The notes under the pieces are model-generated. The model saw only the letters and a program-made list of their open reading frames with translations, had not been told where the DNA came from and did no database searches. Made by a program: the position numbers and the translations under genes. From Streptomyces sp. SID5785 (lineage in GTDB: Bacteria > Actinomycetota > Actinomycetes > Streptomycetales > Streptomycetaceae), in assembly GCF_009870065.1 (NCBI RefSeq), contig NZ_WWIA01000258.1, forward strand, positions 1-51,768: a DNA stretch of 51,768 nt. Direction: 5' to 3'. Shown piece after piece: positions 7,561 to 16,690 of the stretch (position 1 is its first letter; each line of letters opens with the position of its first letter).

Positions 7561-9159
7561 GTGGCAGTCGAGCGGAAGGCCCTGCTGGCAGGAGGCGTCG
7601 TCGTGGTCGCCGGAGCCGTGGTGGCCGGGGTCGCCCTGTGGCCGGACGGCGGCGGGGACTCCGCCGGGTCCGCGCCGTCCGGCGGGAGATCGGCCACGTC
7701 GGTCGCCGAGAAGCCCTCGCCCAGCCGGTCGTACCCGCTGTCCTCGGCGCCGCGCACGATCCCCTCCGTGCGGGACTTCACCGCCGCGCGCGGCCCGGGC
7801 TGGAAGCCGGACGGCGGCCGGGTCCTGGTGCGGGACGCGTCGCTCGCCGACGAGGGGCGCCTGCTCGCGGACGAGCTGGGCCTGACGTACGGCGGGCGCA
7901 AGGACAAGGCGGGCGCCGGGGACGTGGAGCTGGCGCTCGGCGGGCCGCGCCGGGCCGGCCAGGAGTCGTACCGGATGACCGTCGAGGGCGGCCGGGTGCG
8001 GATCGTCGGGCCGACCGACGCCGGGGTCTTCTACGGGACGCGCACGCTCAAGCAGGAGGTGCACGGGGGCGGCACCGCGCCCGAGGGCGTCGTGGCGGAC
8101 GAGCCGGCCAAGCCGCAGCGCGGGTTCATGATCGACATCGCGCGCAAGCACTTCACCGCCGACTGGATCAAGGACCGGATCCGGGAGATCGGCGACCTCA
8201 AGTACAACCAGCTCGGCCTCCACTTCTCCGACGACCAGTCCTTCCGGATCGAGTCCGACACGCACCCGGAGGTCGTCTCCTCGGAGCATCTGACGAAGGC
8301 GCAGGTCAAGGACATCCTCGCGCTCGCCGCACAGCGCCATGTGAGCGTCGTGCCGGAGATCGACTCGCCCGGACACCTCGGCGCGGTCATCGCCGCCCAT
8401 CCCGACCTCCAGCTGCGGGACGTGAACGGGAGTCCGACGCGCGGAGCCGTCGACATCTCCGAACCCGCCGCGGCGAAGATCGTGGACGATCTGCTGAAGG
8501 AGTACGCGGGCCTGTTCAAGGGCGCCTACTGGCACCTGGGCGGCGACGAGTACCAGGCCCTCGTGAAGCAGAACCCGGAGGCGTCCTACCCGCAGCTGGC
8601 CGCCGCCGCGCGCAAGAAGTACGGGAACGGCGCCCGCGTGCAGGACCTCGCGCAGGGCTGGCTCAACGACCGGGCGCGGACCATGGCCCCCTTCGACCGG
8701 AAGCTGAAGGCCTGGAACGACGGGTTCTTCACCGGCGGGGTCGTCCGGGCGGACAAGAACCTGGAGGTCGCCTACTGGACCGGCAAGGAGATCGGGGCCC
8801 GCGAACCCGTCTCGTACCTGAGCGCCGGGCAGCGGCTGACCAACTACAACGACGAGTTCCTGTACTACGTGCTCGGCCAGCCCAACACGTTCGTCTACCC
8901 GACCGGGCAGCGGATCTACGAGACGTGGACGCCGCGGGTGCTGCGCGGCACGGCCCCGGTGCCCGCCCAATACGACGACCAGATCCTCGGCGGGACCTTC
9001 GCCGTGTGGTGCGACCTCGCCGGGGCGCAGACCCAGGCCCAGGTCGCGCAGGGCATCCGGATGCCGCTGCGGGCCACCGTCCAGAAACTGTGGGATCCGG
9101 ACAAGCCGGAGCTGAGCTGGCCGCGGTTCGTCGAGCTGGCCGGGAAACTGGGCGGCTGA
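7561..9159 (+). CDS. Beta-N-acetylhexosaminidase (GH20)
   Basis: A 532-residue family 20 glycoside hydrolase that releases terminal GlcNAc or GalNAc from chitin fragments, peptidoglycan or glycans. A single hydrophobic N-terminal segment (residues 8-27) acts as signal or anchor. The GH20b-like domain follows, then the TIM barrel, with catalytic Asp329-Glu330 in the HLGGDEY motif. Earlier barrel motifs RGFMIDIARKHF and LHFSDDQSFRIE are intact. The GTG at 7561 is preferred because GAGG lies six bases upstream; GTG at 7555 is an alternative. A role in chitin utilisation is typical for the genus but is inference. Confidence 0.92.
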   Translation: MAVERKALLAGGVVVVAGAVVAGVALWPDGGGDSAGSAPSGGRSATSVAEKPSPSRSYPLSSAPRTIPSVRDFTAARGPGWKPDGGRVLVRDASLADEGRLLADELGLTYGGRKDKAGAGDVELALGGPRRAGQESYRMTVEGGRVRIVGPTDAGVFYGTRTLKQEVHGGGTAPEGVVADEPAKPQRGFMIDIARKHFTADWIKDRIREIGDLKYNQLGLHFSDDQSFRIESDTHPEVVSSEHLTKAQVKDILALAAQRHVSVVPEIDSPGHLGAVIAAHPDLQLRDVNGSPTRGAVDISEPAAAKIVDDLLKEYAGLFKGAYWHLGGDEYQALVKQNPEASYPQLAAAARKKYGNGARVQDLAQGWLNDRARTMAPFDRKLKAWNDGFFTGGVVRADKNLEVAYWTGKEIGAREPVSYLSAGQRLTNYNDEFLYYVLGQPNTFVYPTGQRIYETWTPRVLRGTAPVPAQYDDQILGGTFAVWCDLAGAQTQAQVAQGIRMPLRATVQKLWDPDKPELSWPRFVELAGKLGG

Positions 9160-9277
9160 GCCCCGGTCCGCGTCCCCTTTCGCGTAGTTCGCGTTTCCGG
9201 TGGCGAACCCCCGTACGGCTGTGGTCTATTCGGCCGGAGCCGCATGAACAGGGAAACACCGGGACGGGGGCACGGGG

Positions 9278-9793
9278 ATGGGCTACTGGGGCTATTACGT
9301 GGTGGCCGGAAGCGATCGTCCGCTCAAGGAGCTCGACGCGCTCGCGGGGGCGCGGGACGAACTGACACTGCTCGAGGAGCGCGCCGCCGGCTGGCAGGTC
9401 TGGGAGTGCCCCGGCGGCGGTGACGGCGAGCAGGCCCGCGACGTGGGCAGCATGAACGCGCTGGCGGCGGAGACGGGCGCACCCGCCCTCTTCGCCTACG
9501 TCATGGACAGCAGCTGCGCCGTCGTCGAGGCGGCGGCGCCGGAGAGCGGGGCGTGGACGACCTGTCTGGGGCGGGCCGCGATGACCACCTACATCGGCGG
9601 CGACGAGCGGTCCCTCGAGGACTACTTCCTGCCCGCCGCCGACGCCGCGGAGCGGGCCGTCGCCTGGGCCGCCGAGTGTGGCCGCGAGGTGCCCGCCCAG
9701 CCGCTGCTCGACGTGCTGCGGGCGCCCGCCGAGCCGTCCGCGGAGGAGCTGTTCTTCCGCTTCCTCGACCGGCTCGGGGTCGCCGCACTGTGA
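9278..9793 (+). CDS. Conserved hypothetical protein, 171 aa
   Basis: A soluble, acidic protein without signal peptide or membrane segment. It opens with MGYWGYYVVAGSDRPL and contains a D/E-rich tail (PSAEELFFRFLDRLG). I do not recognise a family. Its start has a purine-rich region (GGGGGCACGGGG) upstream. It lies 118 bp after the GH20 gene and 93 bp before another hypothetical gene in the same direction; the three need not be co-transcribed. Confidence 0.75.
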   Translation: MGYWGYYVVAGSDRPLKELDALAGARDELTLLEERAAGWQVWECPGGGDGEQARDVGSMNALAAETGAPALFAYVMDSSCAVVEAAAPESGAWTTCLGRAAMTTYIGGDERSLEDYFLPAADAAERAVAWAAECGREVPAQPLLDVLRAPAEPSAEELFFRFLDRLGVAAL

Positions 9794-9886
9794 CGTTCCG
9801 GACGGCCCGGACGCAGTAGAAGACGCAGGAGAAGCCGGAGTCCCCGGACGGGGAACTGTCGGGTCCGCGTCTGGAGGCGTACGGGC

Positions 9887-10441
9887 ATGAGCCTGGTGGA
9901 ACTGATCGCGCAGGCCGACGAGCGGGGACTCGCCGCGAGCGGACTCGGCTGCCTCGACCGGTGCGTGCCGCTGCTCGGCGCCACCGAGGACGACGAGGCG
10001 CTGCGCCCGCTGTGGACGAGCCTCGCCGACGGCGGCACCGGCTGGAGCGAGGGGCTCGCCGCGGCCCGCGGACAGCTCAGGGACACCGTCGCGGCCGGCG
10101 AGGCCGCCGAGCTCGTACGCCGGATGCTGGGCGCCGCGCCCGACGGCGCCGTGCCGGGCGACTGGCGCGGCTGGGCCGACGCCTGCTCGGTGGCCGCGCT
10201 CCAGGTGCACCGCATGCTCGACTCCGGCGCGGCGGGCGTCGCCGAGGGCCCCGCCGGGGTACGCGAGGGCAGCACCGAGGGCGTGACGCCGCTCGTCGCG
10301 GCCGAACTGCGCCGCCAGACGCGGATCCTGGAGCTGCTCGCGAGCGGCGCGGGCGGGCTGCGGCAGGCCCGCGACCTGTCGACCGAGGGCCGCCGGGTGC
10401 TGCGCGCGGTCGTCTCGCGGCGGGCCAGGGGCCGCGTCTGA
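9887..10441 (+). CDS. Conserved hypothetical protein, 184 aa
   Basis: A mostly alpha-helical soluble protein by composition, rich in Ala, Leu, Arg and Glu. It opens with MSLVELIAQADERGLAASG and closes with a very basic tail (SRRARGRV). There is no recognisable domain, signal or membrane segment. It converges with the EamA exporter gene at 10449, leaving only seven bases between the two stop codons. Confidence 0.75.
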   Translation: MSLVELIAQADERGLAASGLGCLDRCVPLLGATEDDEALRPLWTSLADGGTGWSEGLAAARGQLRDTVAAGEAAELVRRMLGAAPDGAVPGDWRGWADACSVAALQVHRMLDSGAAGVAEGPAGVREGSTEGVTPLVAAELRRQTRILELLASGAGGLRQARDLSTEGRRVLRAVVSRRARGRV

Positions 10442-10448
10442 CGCGGGC

Positions 10449-11363
10449 TCAGCCGGAGGGGGCCCGGCCCGCCTGCCGCCCGCCCGTCACCAGCAGGGAG
10501 CTGACGACGACGAGGACCCCCGCGACCACCACCCGCGGACCGAGCGGTTCGTCCAGATACCGGGCCGTCAGCAGGAAGGCGAACAGCACGGTCGCGTAGT
10601 TCGAGAAGCTCAGCGCGAGCGGGGACAGCAGCGTGGAGAGCCGCATCAGGCCCGTCACCGCGACGACGTTGAACACGATCCCGGCTCCGAACACCGCGAG
10701 GTCCGCCGCGCGCGCCCCGGCCGGCAGAGCGAAACCGCGGTTCAGCACGGCGAACAGCACCAGGGGCAGGGCGTTGGTCGCCAGCAGCAGTTGCAGCGCG
10801 CCGGCCCCCAGCCGCGCCGCTCGCCGGATCAGGAACCCGCTCACGGCGTACGAGAGCGGTGCGAGCAGCATCACGAGGTACCAGACGGCCTTGCCGTCCT
10901 GCGCGGGTCCGGAGACCTCGGGCACGATCAGGACGCAGACGCCGCCGAACCCGAGGGCGACGCACGACGCGGCGCGGGGGCGCATGCGCACACCGAGCCA
11001 GACGGCGCCGACGACCAGGGAGAACAGCGGCGTCATGCTGCTGATCAGTGAGGTCTCGGCGGGGCTGAGGGTGCCGAGGGCCAGGTAGATGACCAGGTAC
11101 GGGACGAAGACGAGCGTCAGGGAGACGAGGCCGAGGGTGACGACCCGGTCCCTCGGGACGTCGAGGACCTGACGCCGCGCGCCCGGCCGGAGGCAGGCGG
11201 CCAGGCACACGGCCACGGTGCCCAGATTCAGCACCAGCGGGAAGTCGAACGTGCTGTAGCCGCGGTTCAGCGAGAGTTTGCCGAGGAAGGACTCCATCGC
11301 CCAGGAGAAGCCGACGAGGAGCACCGCGAGACCCGTGGCCACGGAGGTGGCTCGTCCCCGCAT
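10449..11363 (-). CDS. EamA-family (DMT superfamily) transporter
   Basis: A 304-residue protein with ten predicted membrane helices in two five-helix halves, the classic EamA duplication. Family-like stretches include GFSWAMESFLGK in helix 1, SLISSMTPLFSLVVGAVWLG in the first half and LSPLALSFSNYATVLFAFLL in the second. EamA proteins export metabolites or amino acids; the substrate here is unknown. The ATG at 11363 is supported by GGGAGGAG five bases upstream. Confidence 0.9.
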   Translation of the reverse strand: MRGRATSVATGLAVLLVGFSWAMESFLGKLSLNRGYSTFDFPLVLNLGTVAVCLAACLRPGARRQVLDVPRDRVVTLGLVSLTLVFVPYLVIYLALGTLSPAETSLISSMTPLFSLVVGAVWLGVRMRPRAASCVALGFGGVCVLIVPEVSGPAQDGKAVWYLVMLLAPLSYAVSGFLIRRAARLGAGALQLLLATNALPLVLFAVLNRGFALPAGARAADLAVFGAGIVFNVVAVTGLMRLSTLLSPLALSFSNYATVLFAFLLTARYLDEPLGPRVVVAGVLVVVSSLLVTGGRQAGRAPSG

Positions 11364-11615
11364 GCCGCTCCTCCCTGTCCCCGGGACGGGCCCGTTCCCG
11401 TACCGCTGTGGCCCGAGCCTCACATGCCGCAGGGGACCGGCCCCGCAGGAGCCGGCGGTGTTTTGGGTCGGCAGGGAAAACCGCGGCACGGATCCGGAAA
11501 ACATCCGGCGAACGCCGGGCAAGAAGCGGCCAAGAATCCGGAAAGAACCAGGTAAGAGCAGAGTGAGAGCGGCGTGGAACTCCCGCGCCACCGCCGTGGA
11601 ACTTCGGCGGCGTCC

Positions 11616-11707
11616 CCGTGAAGACGTCCGTGAAGACCTCCGTGAGACCTCCGTGAGACCTCCGTGAGACGTCCGTGAGGACCCCCGTGAGACCTCCGTG
11701 AAGACCC
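11616..11707. repeat. Array of eight imperfect 11-12 bp tandem repeats
   Basis: Eight head-to-tail units of CCGTGAGACCT or its 12-bp form CCGTGAAGACCT, with third-arm variants GT and CCC. Units begin at 11616, 11628, 11640, 11651, 11662, 11673, 11685 and 11696. The period is close to one DNA helical turn, so the units would lie on nearly the same face of the helix. Confidence 0.9.
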
Positions 11708-11874
11708 TGGTACGGCCCCCGACATACGGGACGGCCGAGGTCGCCACCCCCCACAGGAGAGACCCCGGCCGCCGCGCGGTACGGGTCGCGAGCGGCCCGT
11801 ACTCTCTTCAGCGCCGGGGATGCGTTTTGTGTCACACCCGCCGTGCGGCCCGGTGGTTGCTCGTTGTACAAACA

Positions 11875-11903
11875 TGGACGTGGGGTGTTTCACGCCGTAG
11901 CGT
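11875..11903 (+). promoter_or_regulatory. Putative promoter of the ECF sigma gene
   Basis: TGGACG (11875-11880) and TAGCGT (11898-11903) are separated by 17 bp, fitting the Streptomyces housekeeping pattern (TTGACN, TANNNT). The start codon follows 24 bp later. Confidence 0.5.
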
Positions 11904-11927
11904 GCAGATTCGCGCCGGGGGCGCCAC

Positions 11928-12620
11928 ATGGCCGGATGGGGCAGGCAGGGACTGGGAGTGCTGGGGGACGACGCGGAGCTGACCGCCGCGGTGCTTGCGG
12001 CACAGGACGGGGACGAGACCGCGTTCCGGACTGTGTACCGCACCGTGCACCCACGGCTGCTCGGATACGTACGCACGCTCGTCGGCGACCCGGACGCCGA
12101 GGACGTCACCTCCGAGGCGTGGCTGCAGATCGCCCGTGACATCGACCGGTTCGAGGGCGACGCCGACCGCTTCCGCGGCTGGGCCGCCCGCATCGCCCGC
12201 AACCGCGCCCTGGACCACATACGCATGCGGGGACGCCGGCCCGCCGTCGGCGGTGACGAGACGGAACTCACCGGCCGACCCGCGACCGAGAACACCGCAG
12301 ACGAAGCGATGGAGCTGCTCTCCACCGGCGACACCATGGCGCTGATCGCCCAGCTCCCGCAGGACCAGGCCGAGGCCGTCGTGCTGCGCGTCGTGGTCGG
12401 GCTGGACGCGAAGAGCGCGGCCCAGACCCTCGGCAAGCGCCCCGGCGCCGTCCGCACGGCCGCGCACCGCGGCCTGAAGCGGCTCGCCGAACTCCTCGGC
12501 AGTGACCAGAAGACCCCCGGTTCCCTCGACGCCGTGCCCCGGCCGAGGCAGCCGCGGAACAGCACGGTGACGTCCGCCGGTGTGACGCAATCGCGTACGC
12601 GGACGCAGAAGGACATGTGA
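11928..12620 (+). CDS. ECF-type RNA polymerase sigma factor
   Basis: A 230-residue sigma-70 family protein. Region 2 covers about residues 20-105 (TAFRTVYRTVHPRLLGYVRTLVG, then DAEDVTSEAWLQI and RFRGWAARIARNRALDHIR). Region 4 lies at about 130-190 (LPQDQAEAVVLRVVVGLDAKSAAQTLGK, a helix-turn-helix). A charged C-terminal tail of about 35 residues follows. The stop overlaps the next gene by one base (TGATG), so the membrane protein downstream is its probable regulator. Its target promoters are unknown. Confidence 0.92.
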   Translation: MAGWGRQGLGVLGDDAELTAAVLAAQDGDETAFRTVYRTVHPRLLGYVRTLVGDPDAEDVTSEAWLQIARDIDRFEGDADRFRGWAARIARNRALDHIRMRGRRPAVGGDETELTGRPATENTADEAMELLSTGDTMALIAQLPQDQAEAVVLRVVVGLDAKSAAQTLGKRPGAVRTAAHRGLKRLAELLGSDQKTPGSLDAVPRPRQPRNSTVTSAGVTQSRTRTQKDM

Positions 12621-13699
12621 TGGCCGACGAGCACGACAAGTGGCTGGACCGCGAGGCGGCGGAGCGTCTGCTGCGCGGCGAGCCCCTGGAGGCCGTCGCC
12701 GAGCAGGACGCACTGCGGGCCCGTCGGCTCACCGCCGCGCTCGACGCCCTGACCGTGACCCACGTCGGCCCCGATGGCGAACTCGCCGGTGAGGACGCCG
12801 CGCTCAAGGCGTTCCGCGAGGCCCGCGCCGTGTCCGCCGTGGACCGGGCCGCGGCCGCCGAACTCGATCCGTCCGTGCAGTTGTCCGGGCGTTCCGTACG
12901 TATCGGCCGTCACCGCGCGGGCGCCGCCGCCCCGGCCGGGCCCGGGCCCGGGCCCGGCGACCGGCACGGCCCGCGCTGGGGCCGTCCCGTGCGGTTCGGG
13001 CTCGCCGCCGCCGTCGCCGCGTGCATGGTGGGGGGCGTCGCCGTCGCCGCCGGCACCGGGGTGCTGCCCTCGCCGTTCGGCGGCTGGAGCGATCCCTCGC
13101 CCGCGACGTCGGTGTCCTCCGCGCCCTCGGAGCAGCCGCTCAGCTCGCCCTCCGACAGCGCCGAGGGGAGCCGGGAGGTGCTGCCCGACGACTCGCGGAC
13201 GCCGGACCCGCCGTCCGGTTCCCCGGGCGACCCCGAGCGCGACGGGGCGTCGAAGGACCACCGGGACAAGGGCGGTCCGTCGCATCGCGCCTCGCCCGGC
13301 GACACCGCGGACGACACGGTGCGCGGCTCCGACATGCTGCGCCGCCGGATCGTCGAGACCTGCGCGCGCTACCGTGCGGGCGAACTCCGCAGCGACGAGA
13401 AGAACTGGCTGCGCGACTCGGCCAAGGACACCGGCCGGGAGGCCGACGTGGGCCGCTTCTGCGACCGCGTGCTCGGACAGGGCGGCGGCGCGGGCGACTC
13501 CGGGGGCCACGGCTCGACCGGCGGCAAGGGCGACGACGAGGACGGCGGCACCGAGGACGGGGACAGCGACGGCCTGCCCTCCGGCCAGCCGAGCGCCGCG
13601 CCCTCGCCGAGCGAGTCCCTCACGCTCGGGGCGCCCGTCCCGTCGGACGGCCCGTCCCCGCAGACCGCGGCCTCCTCGTCGGCCCCGGTCGCCCGGTAG
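12620..13699 (+). CDS. Single-pass membrane protein, possible anti-sigma factor
   Basis: A 359-residue protein. It has a soluble N-terminal part of about 130 residues, one membrane helix at about residues 134-155 (GLAAAVAACMVGGVAVAAG), and a long extracytoplasmic part rich in Ser, Pro, Asp and Gly. That part includes a short conserved-looking helical block (MLRRRIVETCARYRAGELRSDEKNWL). The gene is translationally coupled to the ECF sigma gene, which is the usual arrangement for an anti-sigma factor. I do not see the zinc-binding HxxxCxxC motif, so the assignment rests on context and topology only. Confidence 0.8.
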   Translation: MADEHDKWLDREAAERLLRGEPLEAVAEQDALRARRLTAALDALTVTHVGPDGELAGEDAALKAFREARAVSAVDRAAAAELDPSVQLSGRSVRIGRHRAGAAAPAGPGPGPGDRHGPRWGRPVRFGLAAAVAACMVGGVAVAAGTGVLPSPFGGWSDPSPATSVSSAPSEQPLSSPSDSAEGSREVLPDDSRTPDPPSGSPGDPERDGASKDHRDKGGPSHRASPGDTADDTVRGSDMLRRRIVETCARYRAGELRSDEKNWLRDSAKDTGREADVGRFCDRVLGQGGGAGDSGGHGSTGGKGDDEDGGTEDGDSDGLPSGQPSAAPSPSESLTLGAPVPSDGPSPQTAASSSAPVAR

Positions 13700-13899
13700 T
13701 CCGCGCGCCGGCGCCCGTCCGCTCCGGTTCCCGCCCGACCTCTCGCACCGCTCTGACCTGGAGGAAAAGGTTTCTTCAGAATCCGCGCGCACCGGGTGTG
13801 ACGTTTTCCGGGCGGGTGGCGCAGTACTGAGTGAGCCGACTGGTCATCGGCCCGTGCACGAGCCGGGGTTCCCCCCGTACCTGCGGCTCTGTGCCATTG

Positions 13900-13936
13900 G
13901 CGTGGGTGGGACACGTTCCCCCGGTCCCACCCACGC
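13900..13936. terminator. Bidirectional hairpin terminator
   Basis: A perfect 13-bp stem (GCGTGGGTGGGAC at 13900-13912 and GTCCCACCCACGC at 13924-13936) with an 11-base loop. It lies between the convergent sigma/membrane-protein operon and the L,D-transpeptidase gene. Confidence 0.9.
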
Positions 13937-13939
13937 CGC

Positions 13940-14845
13940 TCACCAGTAGACGACGACCTTGTCGCCCGCGCGCACCTGGTCGAAGAGGCTCGCGATCTTC
14001 GCCTTGTCCCGGACGTTCACACAGCCGTGAGAGGCCCCCGCGTAGCCGCGCGCCGCGAAGTCCGACGAGTAGTGCACCGCCTGGCCCCCGCTGAAGAACA
14101 TCGCGTACGGCATGGGCGTGTGGTAGATCGTCGAGACGTGGTCCCGTGACTTGAAGTCCACGTGGAAGAGGCCCTCGCGGGTCGGCGTGTACTGCGAGCC
14201 GAAGCGGACGTCCGTCGTCATCAGCCGCTTGCCGTCCACCATCCACGACAGGGTCCGGCTCGTCTTGCTGATGCACAGCACCCGGCCGGTCATACAGCGC
14301 GGATCCGGCTTCGCGGCGGGCTGCCCGCCCGCCGCGTACAGCTCGTCCCGGGTCGGCGTGTGCGTCATCTTCAGCAGCCGCGCCCAGGTCACCGAGTCGG
14401 TCGTGCCGGTCTGCGGCAGGCCGCGCTTGCCCTGGAAGCCCTTGACCGCCTTCGTCGTCGCCGGGCCGTAGGTGCCCGTCGGCCCCTCGAACAGCCAGGC
14501 CACCTGGCGCAGCCGCGCCTGGAGGTCACGGACCTGCTTGCCGGTGTCGCCGGGCTTGTAGAGCGTCTTGGGCGCGGGGGTCGGTGACGCGGAGGGCTTG
14601 GCGTCGGCGGAGGTCCGGTCCGCCGTGCCCTTCCCGCCCGAGCCGCCCTTCCCGTCCGCACGGTCCGCGCCGCCGGAGTCCGTGCCCGCCCGGCCCGGCG
14701 CGGAGGTGCCCGGCGACGCGGAGCCGGGGGCGCCGGTCGAGGGCGCCGCGTGCCCGCCGCTCTGCACGGCCTGCGCCGTGCAGCCGCCGACCAGGGCGAT
14801 GACCCCGGTGACCGCGAGTGAAGTCCGTATGACCGCTGTCCGCAT
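13940..14845 (-). CDS. L,D-transpeptidase lipoprotein (YkuD domain) with peptidoglycan-binding domain
   Basis: A 301-residue exported enzyme that forms 3-3 peptidoglycan cross-links. A lipoprotein signal (lipobox LVGGC, cysteine at residue 22) is followed by a linker rich in Gly, Ser, Pro and Ala. Next comes a PF01471 peptidoglycan-binding domain ([14 protein letters not shown] to [12 protein letters not shown]), and then the YkuD domain with catalytic H273-G-C275 in SHGCVNV. The architecture is common in Streptomyces. Confidence 0.94.
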   Translation of the reverse strand: MRTAVIRTSLAVTGVIALVGGCTAQAVQSGGHAAPSTGAPGSASPGTSAPGRAGTDSGGADRADGKGGSGGKGTADRTSADAKPSASPTPAPKTLYKPGDTGKQVRDLQARLRQVAWLFEGPTGTYGPATTKAVKGFQGKRGLPQTGTTDSVTWARLLKMTHTPTRDELYAAGGQPAAKPDPRCMTGRVLCISKTSRTLSWMVDGKRLMTTDVRFGSQYTPTREGLFHVDFKSRDHVSTIYHTPMPYAMFFSGGQAVHYSSDFAARGYAGASHGCVNVRDKAKIASLFDQVRAGDKVVVYW

Positions 14846-15044
14846 GGCGTCCCCCGCCTGTCGCGCCGTTCTCTGTTGTCACCACAGATGCTTCCCGGGC
14901 GGAAATGGTTGCGAACGCGGCGGGGCCATCGGACGGGCTGTGAGCAAGGTCCCAGCGTGGGCCGCTCCACCCCTTGCACCCGCGCCACTACTGTCCGTCG
15001 CGAAGGTAGGCATCGACCGACAGGTGACCGCTGGAGGCTCCACC

Positions 15045-16625
15045 ATGGCGCGCGAATCCGAGTCCGGACTGCCCATCGAGCCGGTGTACGGACCGGCGGA
15101 CCTGGCGGGCTGGGACCCGCGGGAGAAGCTCGGCGAACCCGGCGGCTACCCCTTCACCCGCGGGGTGTATCCGACGATGTACACGGGCCGGCCGTGGACG
15201 ATGCGGCAGTACGCGGGCTTCGGCACGGCGACCGAGTCGAACGCCCGGTACCGGCAGCTGATCGCGAACGGGACGACGGGCCTGTCCGTGGCCTTCGACC
15301 TGCCGACCCAGATGGGGCACGACTCCGACGCCCCGATCGCCTCGGGCGAGGTCGGCAAGGTGGGGGTGGCCATCGACTCGGTCGACGACATGCGCGTGCT
15401 GTTCGACGGGATCCCGCTGGACCAGGTGTCGACCTCGATGACGATCAACGCGCCCGCGGCGCTGCTGCTCCTCCTCTACCAACTCGTCGCGGAGGAACAG
15501 GGGGTGCCGGCCGACCGGCTGACCGGCACGGTCCAGAACGACGTGCTCAAGGAGTACATCGCCCGCGGCACCTACATCTTCCCGCCCCAGCCGTCGCTGC
15601 GGCTGGTCGCGGACCTCTTCCGGTACTGCCGGGCCGAGATCCCCCGGTGGAACACCATCTCGATCTCTGGCTACCACATGGCCGAGGCCGGGGCCTCGCC
15701 CGCGCAGGAGATCGCCTTCACGCTCGCGGACGGCATCGCGTACGTGCGCACCGCCGTCGCCGCGGGCATGGACGTCGACGACTTCGCGCCCCGTCTGTCC
15801 TTCTTCTTCGTGGCCCGCACGACGATCCTCGAGGAGGTCGCCAAGTTCCGCGCCGCGCGCCGGATCTGGGCGCGGGTGATGAAGGAGGAGTTCGGCGCGC
15901 GGAACCCCAAGTCGCTGATGCTGCGCTTCCACACGCAGACGGCCGGGGTGCAGCTGACCGCACAGCAGCCCGAGGTGAACCTGGTACGGGTCGCCGTCCA
16001 GGGCCTGGGCGCGGTCCTGGGCGGCACGCAGTCGTTGCACACGAACTCCTTCGACGAGGCCATCGCCCTGCCCACCGACAAGTCGGCGCGGCTGGCGCTG
16101 CGGACCCAGCAGGTCCTGGCGTACGAGACGGACGTGACGGCCACGGTCGACCCCTTCGCGGGCTCGTACGTGGTGGAGCGGATGACGGACGACGTGGAGG
16201 AGGCCGCTCTCGCGCTGATGCGGCGGGTCGAGGACCTCGGCGGCGCCGTCAGCGCCATCGAGCAGGGCTTCCAGAAGTCCGAGATCGAACGCTCGGCCTA
16301 CCGGATCGCGCAGGAGACCGACTCCGGGGAGCGGGTCGTGGTCGGCGTCAACCGCTACCGGCTCGACGCGGAGGAGCCCTACACGCCCCTGCGGGTCGAC
16401 CCGGCCATCGAGGCGCAGCAGGCCGAGCGGCTCGCGCGGCTGCGGGCCGAGCGGGACCGGCCGGCGGTGGACGCCGCGCTCGCCGCGCTCAGGGAGGCCG
16501 CGGCCGGCACGGACAACGTCCTGTACCCCATGAAGGAAGCGCTGCGGGCCCGCGCCACCGTCGGCGAGGTCTGCGACGCGCTGCGCGAGGTGTGGGGCGT
16601 GTACGTGCCCTCCGACACCTTCTGA
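15045..16625 (+). CDS. Methylmalonyl-CoA mutase-type acyl-CoA mutase, large (TIM-barrel) subunit only
   Basis: A 526-residue catalytic subunit of an adenosylcobalamin acyl-CoA mutase. It aligns with the TIM-barrel part of methylmalonyl-CoA mutase and ends without a B12-binding domain, so a separate small subunit must supply cobalamin. No small-subunit gene is in the window. Substrate-pocket residues equivalent to Tyr89 and Arg207 of the Propionibacterium enzyme are present as Y56 (TMRQYAG) and R174 (EYIARGTY). Isobutyryl-CoA mutases, as I recall, carry Phe and Gln there, so a carboxylated substrate such as methylmalonyl-CoA is more likely. The ATG at 15045 follows GGAGG. Confidence 0.92.
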   Translation: MARESESGLPIEPVYGPADLAGWDPREKLGEPGGYPFTRGVYPTMYTGRPWTMRQYAGFGTATESNARYRQLIANGTTGLSVAFDLPTQMGHDSDAPIASGEVGKVGVAIDSVDDMRVLFDGIPLDQVSTSMTINAPAALLLLLYQLVAEEQGVPADRLTGTVQNDVLKEYIARGTYIFPPQPSLRLVADLFRYCRAEIPRWNTISISGYHMAEAGASPAQEIAFTLADGIAYVRTAVAAGMDVDDFAPRLSFFFVARTTILEEVAKFRAARRIWARVMKEEFGARNPKSLMLRFHTQTAGVQLTAQQPEVNLVRVAVQGLGAVLGGTQSLHTNSFDEAIALPTDKSARLALRTQQVLAYETDVTATVDPFAGSYVVERMTDDVEEAALALMRRVEDLGGAVSAIEQGFQKSEIERSAYRIAQETDSGERVVVGVNRYRLDAEEPYTPLRVDPAIEAQQAERLARLRAERDRPAVDAALAALREAAAGTDNVLYPMKEALRARATVGEVCDALREVWGVYVPSDTF

Positions 16626-16690
16626 CCTGGGACTGTCCGCTATGCGGGATCGGGTGGGGCGAGATCGGACAGGCGTGCGACACTCCGGCC

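Larger units (their letters stand above)
11364..11927. other. 564-bp gene-free region between divergent EamA and ECF sigma genes
   Basis: I see no credible gene here. Long frames on the minus strand cross it but have repetitive, arginine- and serine-rich translations and no homology I recognise. It holds the tandem array at 11616-11707, two copies of ATCCGGAAA near 11490 and 11536, and the sigma-gene promoter at 11875-11903. Its size suggests an unusually large regulatory region or an untranslated RNA. Confidence 0.6.

Noticed and set aside
11616..11707. CRISPR-like reading of the tandem array
   Set aside because: Units are contiguous and only 11-12 bp with no spacers. No cas gene is present.
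9622..11871. A 749-codon minus-strand frame spanning the repeat array and the EamA gene
   Set aside because: It runs through three independent regions and gives a low-complexity Arg/Ser/Pro translation. The repeat would encode nonsense variants of RRSHGGLTEV, with unit lengths of 11 and 12 shifting the frame.
14568..15044. N-terminal extension of the mutase to 14568
   Set aside because: The extension crosses the L,D-transpeptidase gene on the other strand. The ATG at 15045 has GGAGG upstream and gives the family-typical start.
15045..16625. Isobutyryl-CoA mutase (IcmA) assignment
   Set aside because: The Tyr and Arg that mark carboxylated substrates are both present (Y56, R174), while IcmA should have Phe and Gln.
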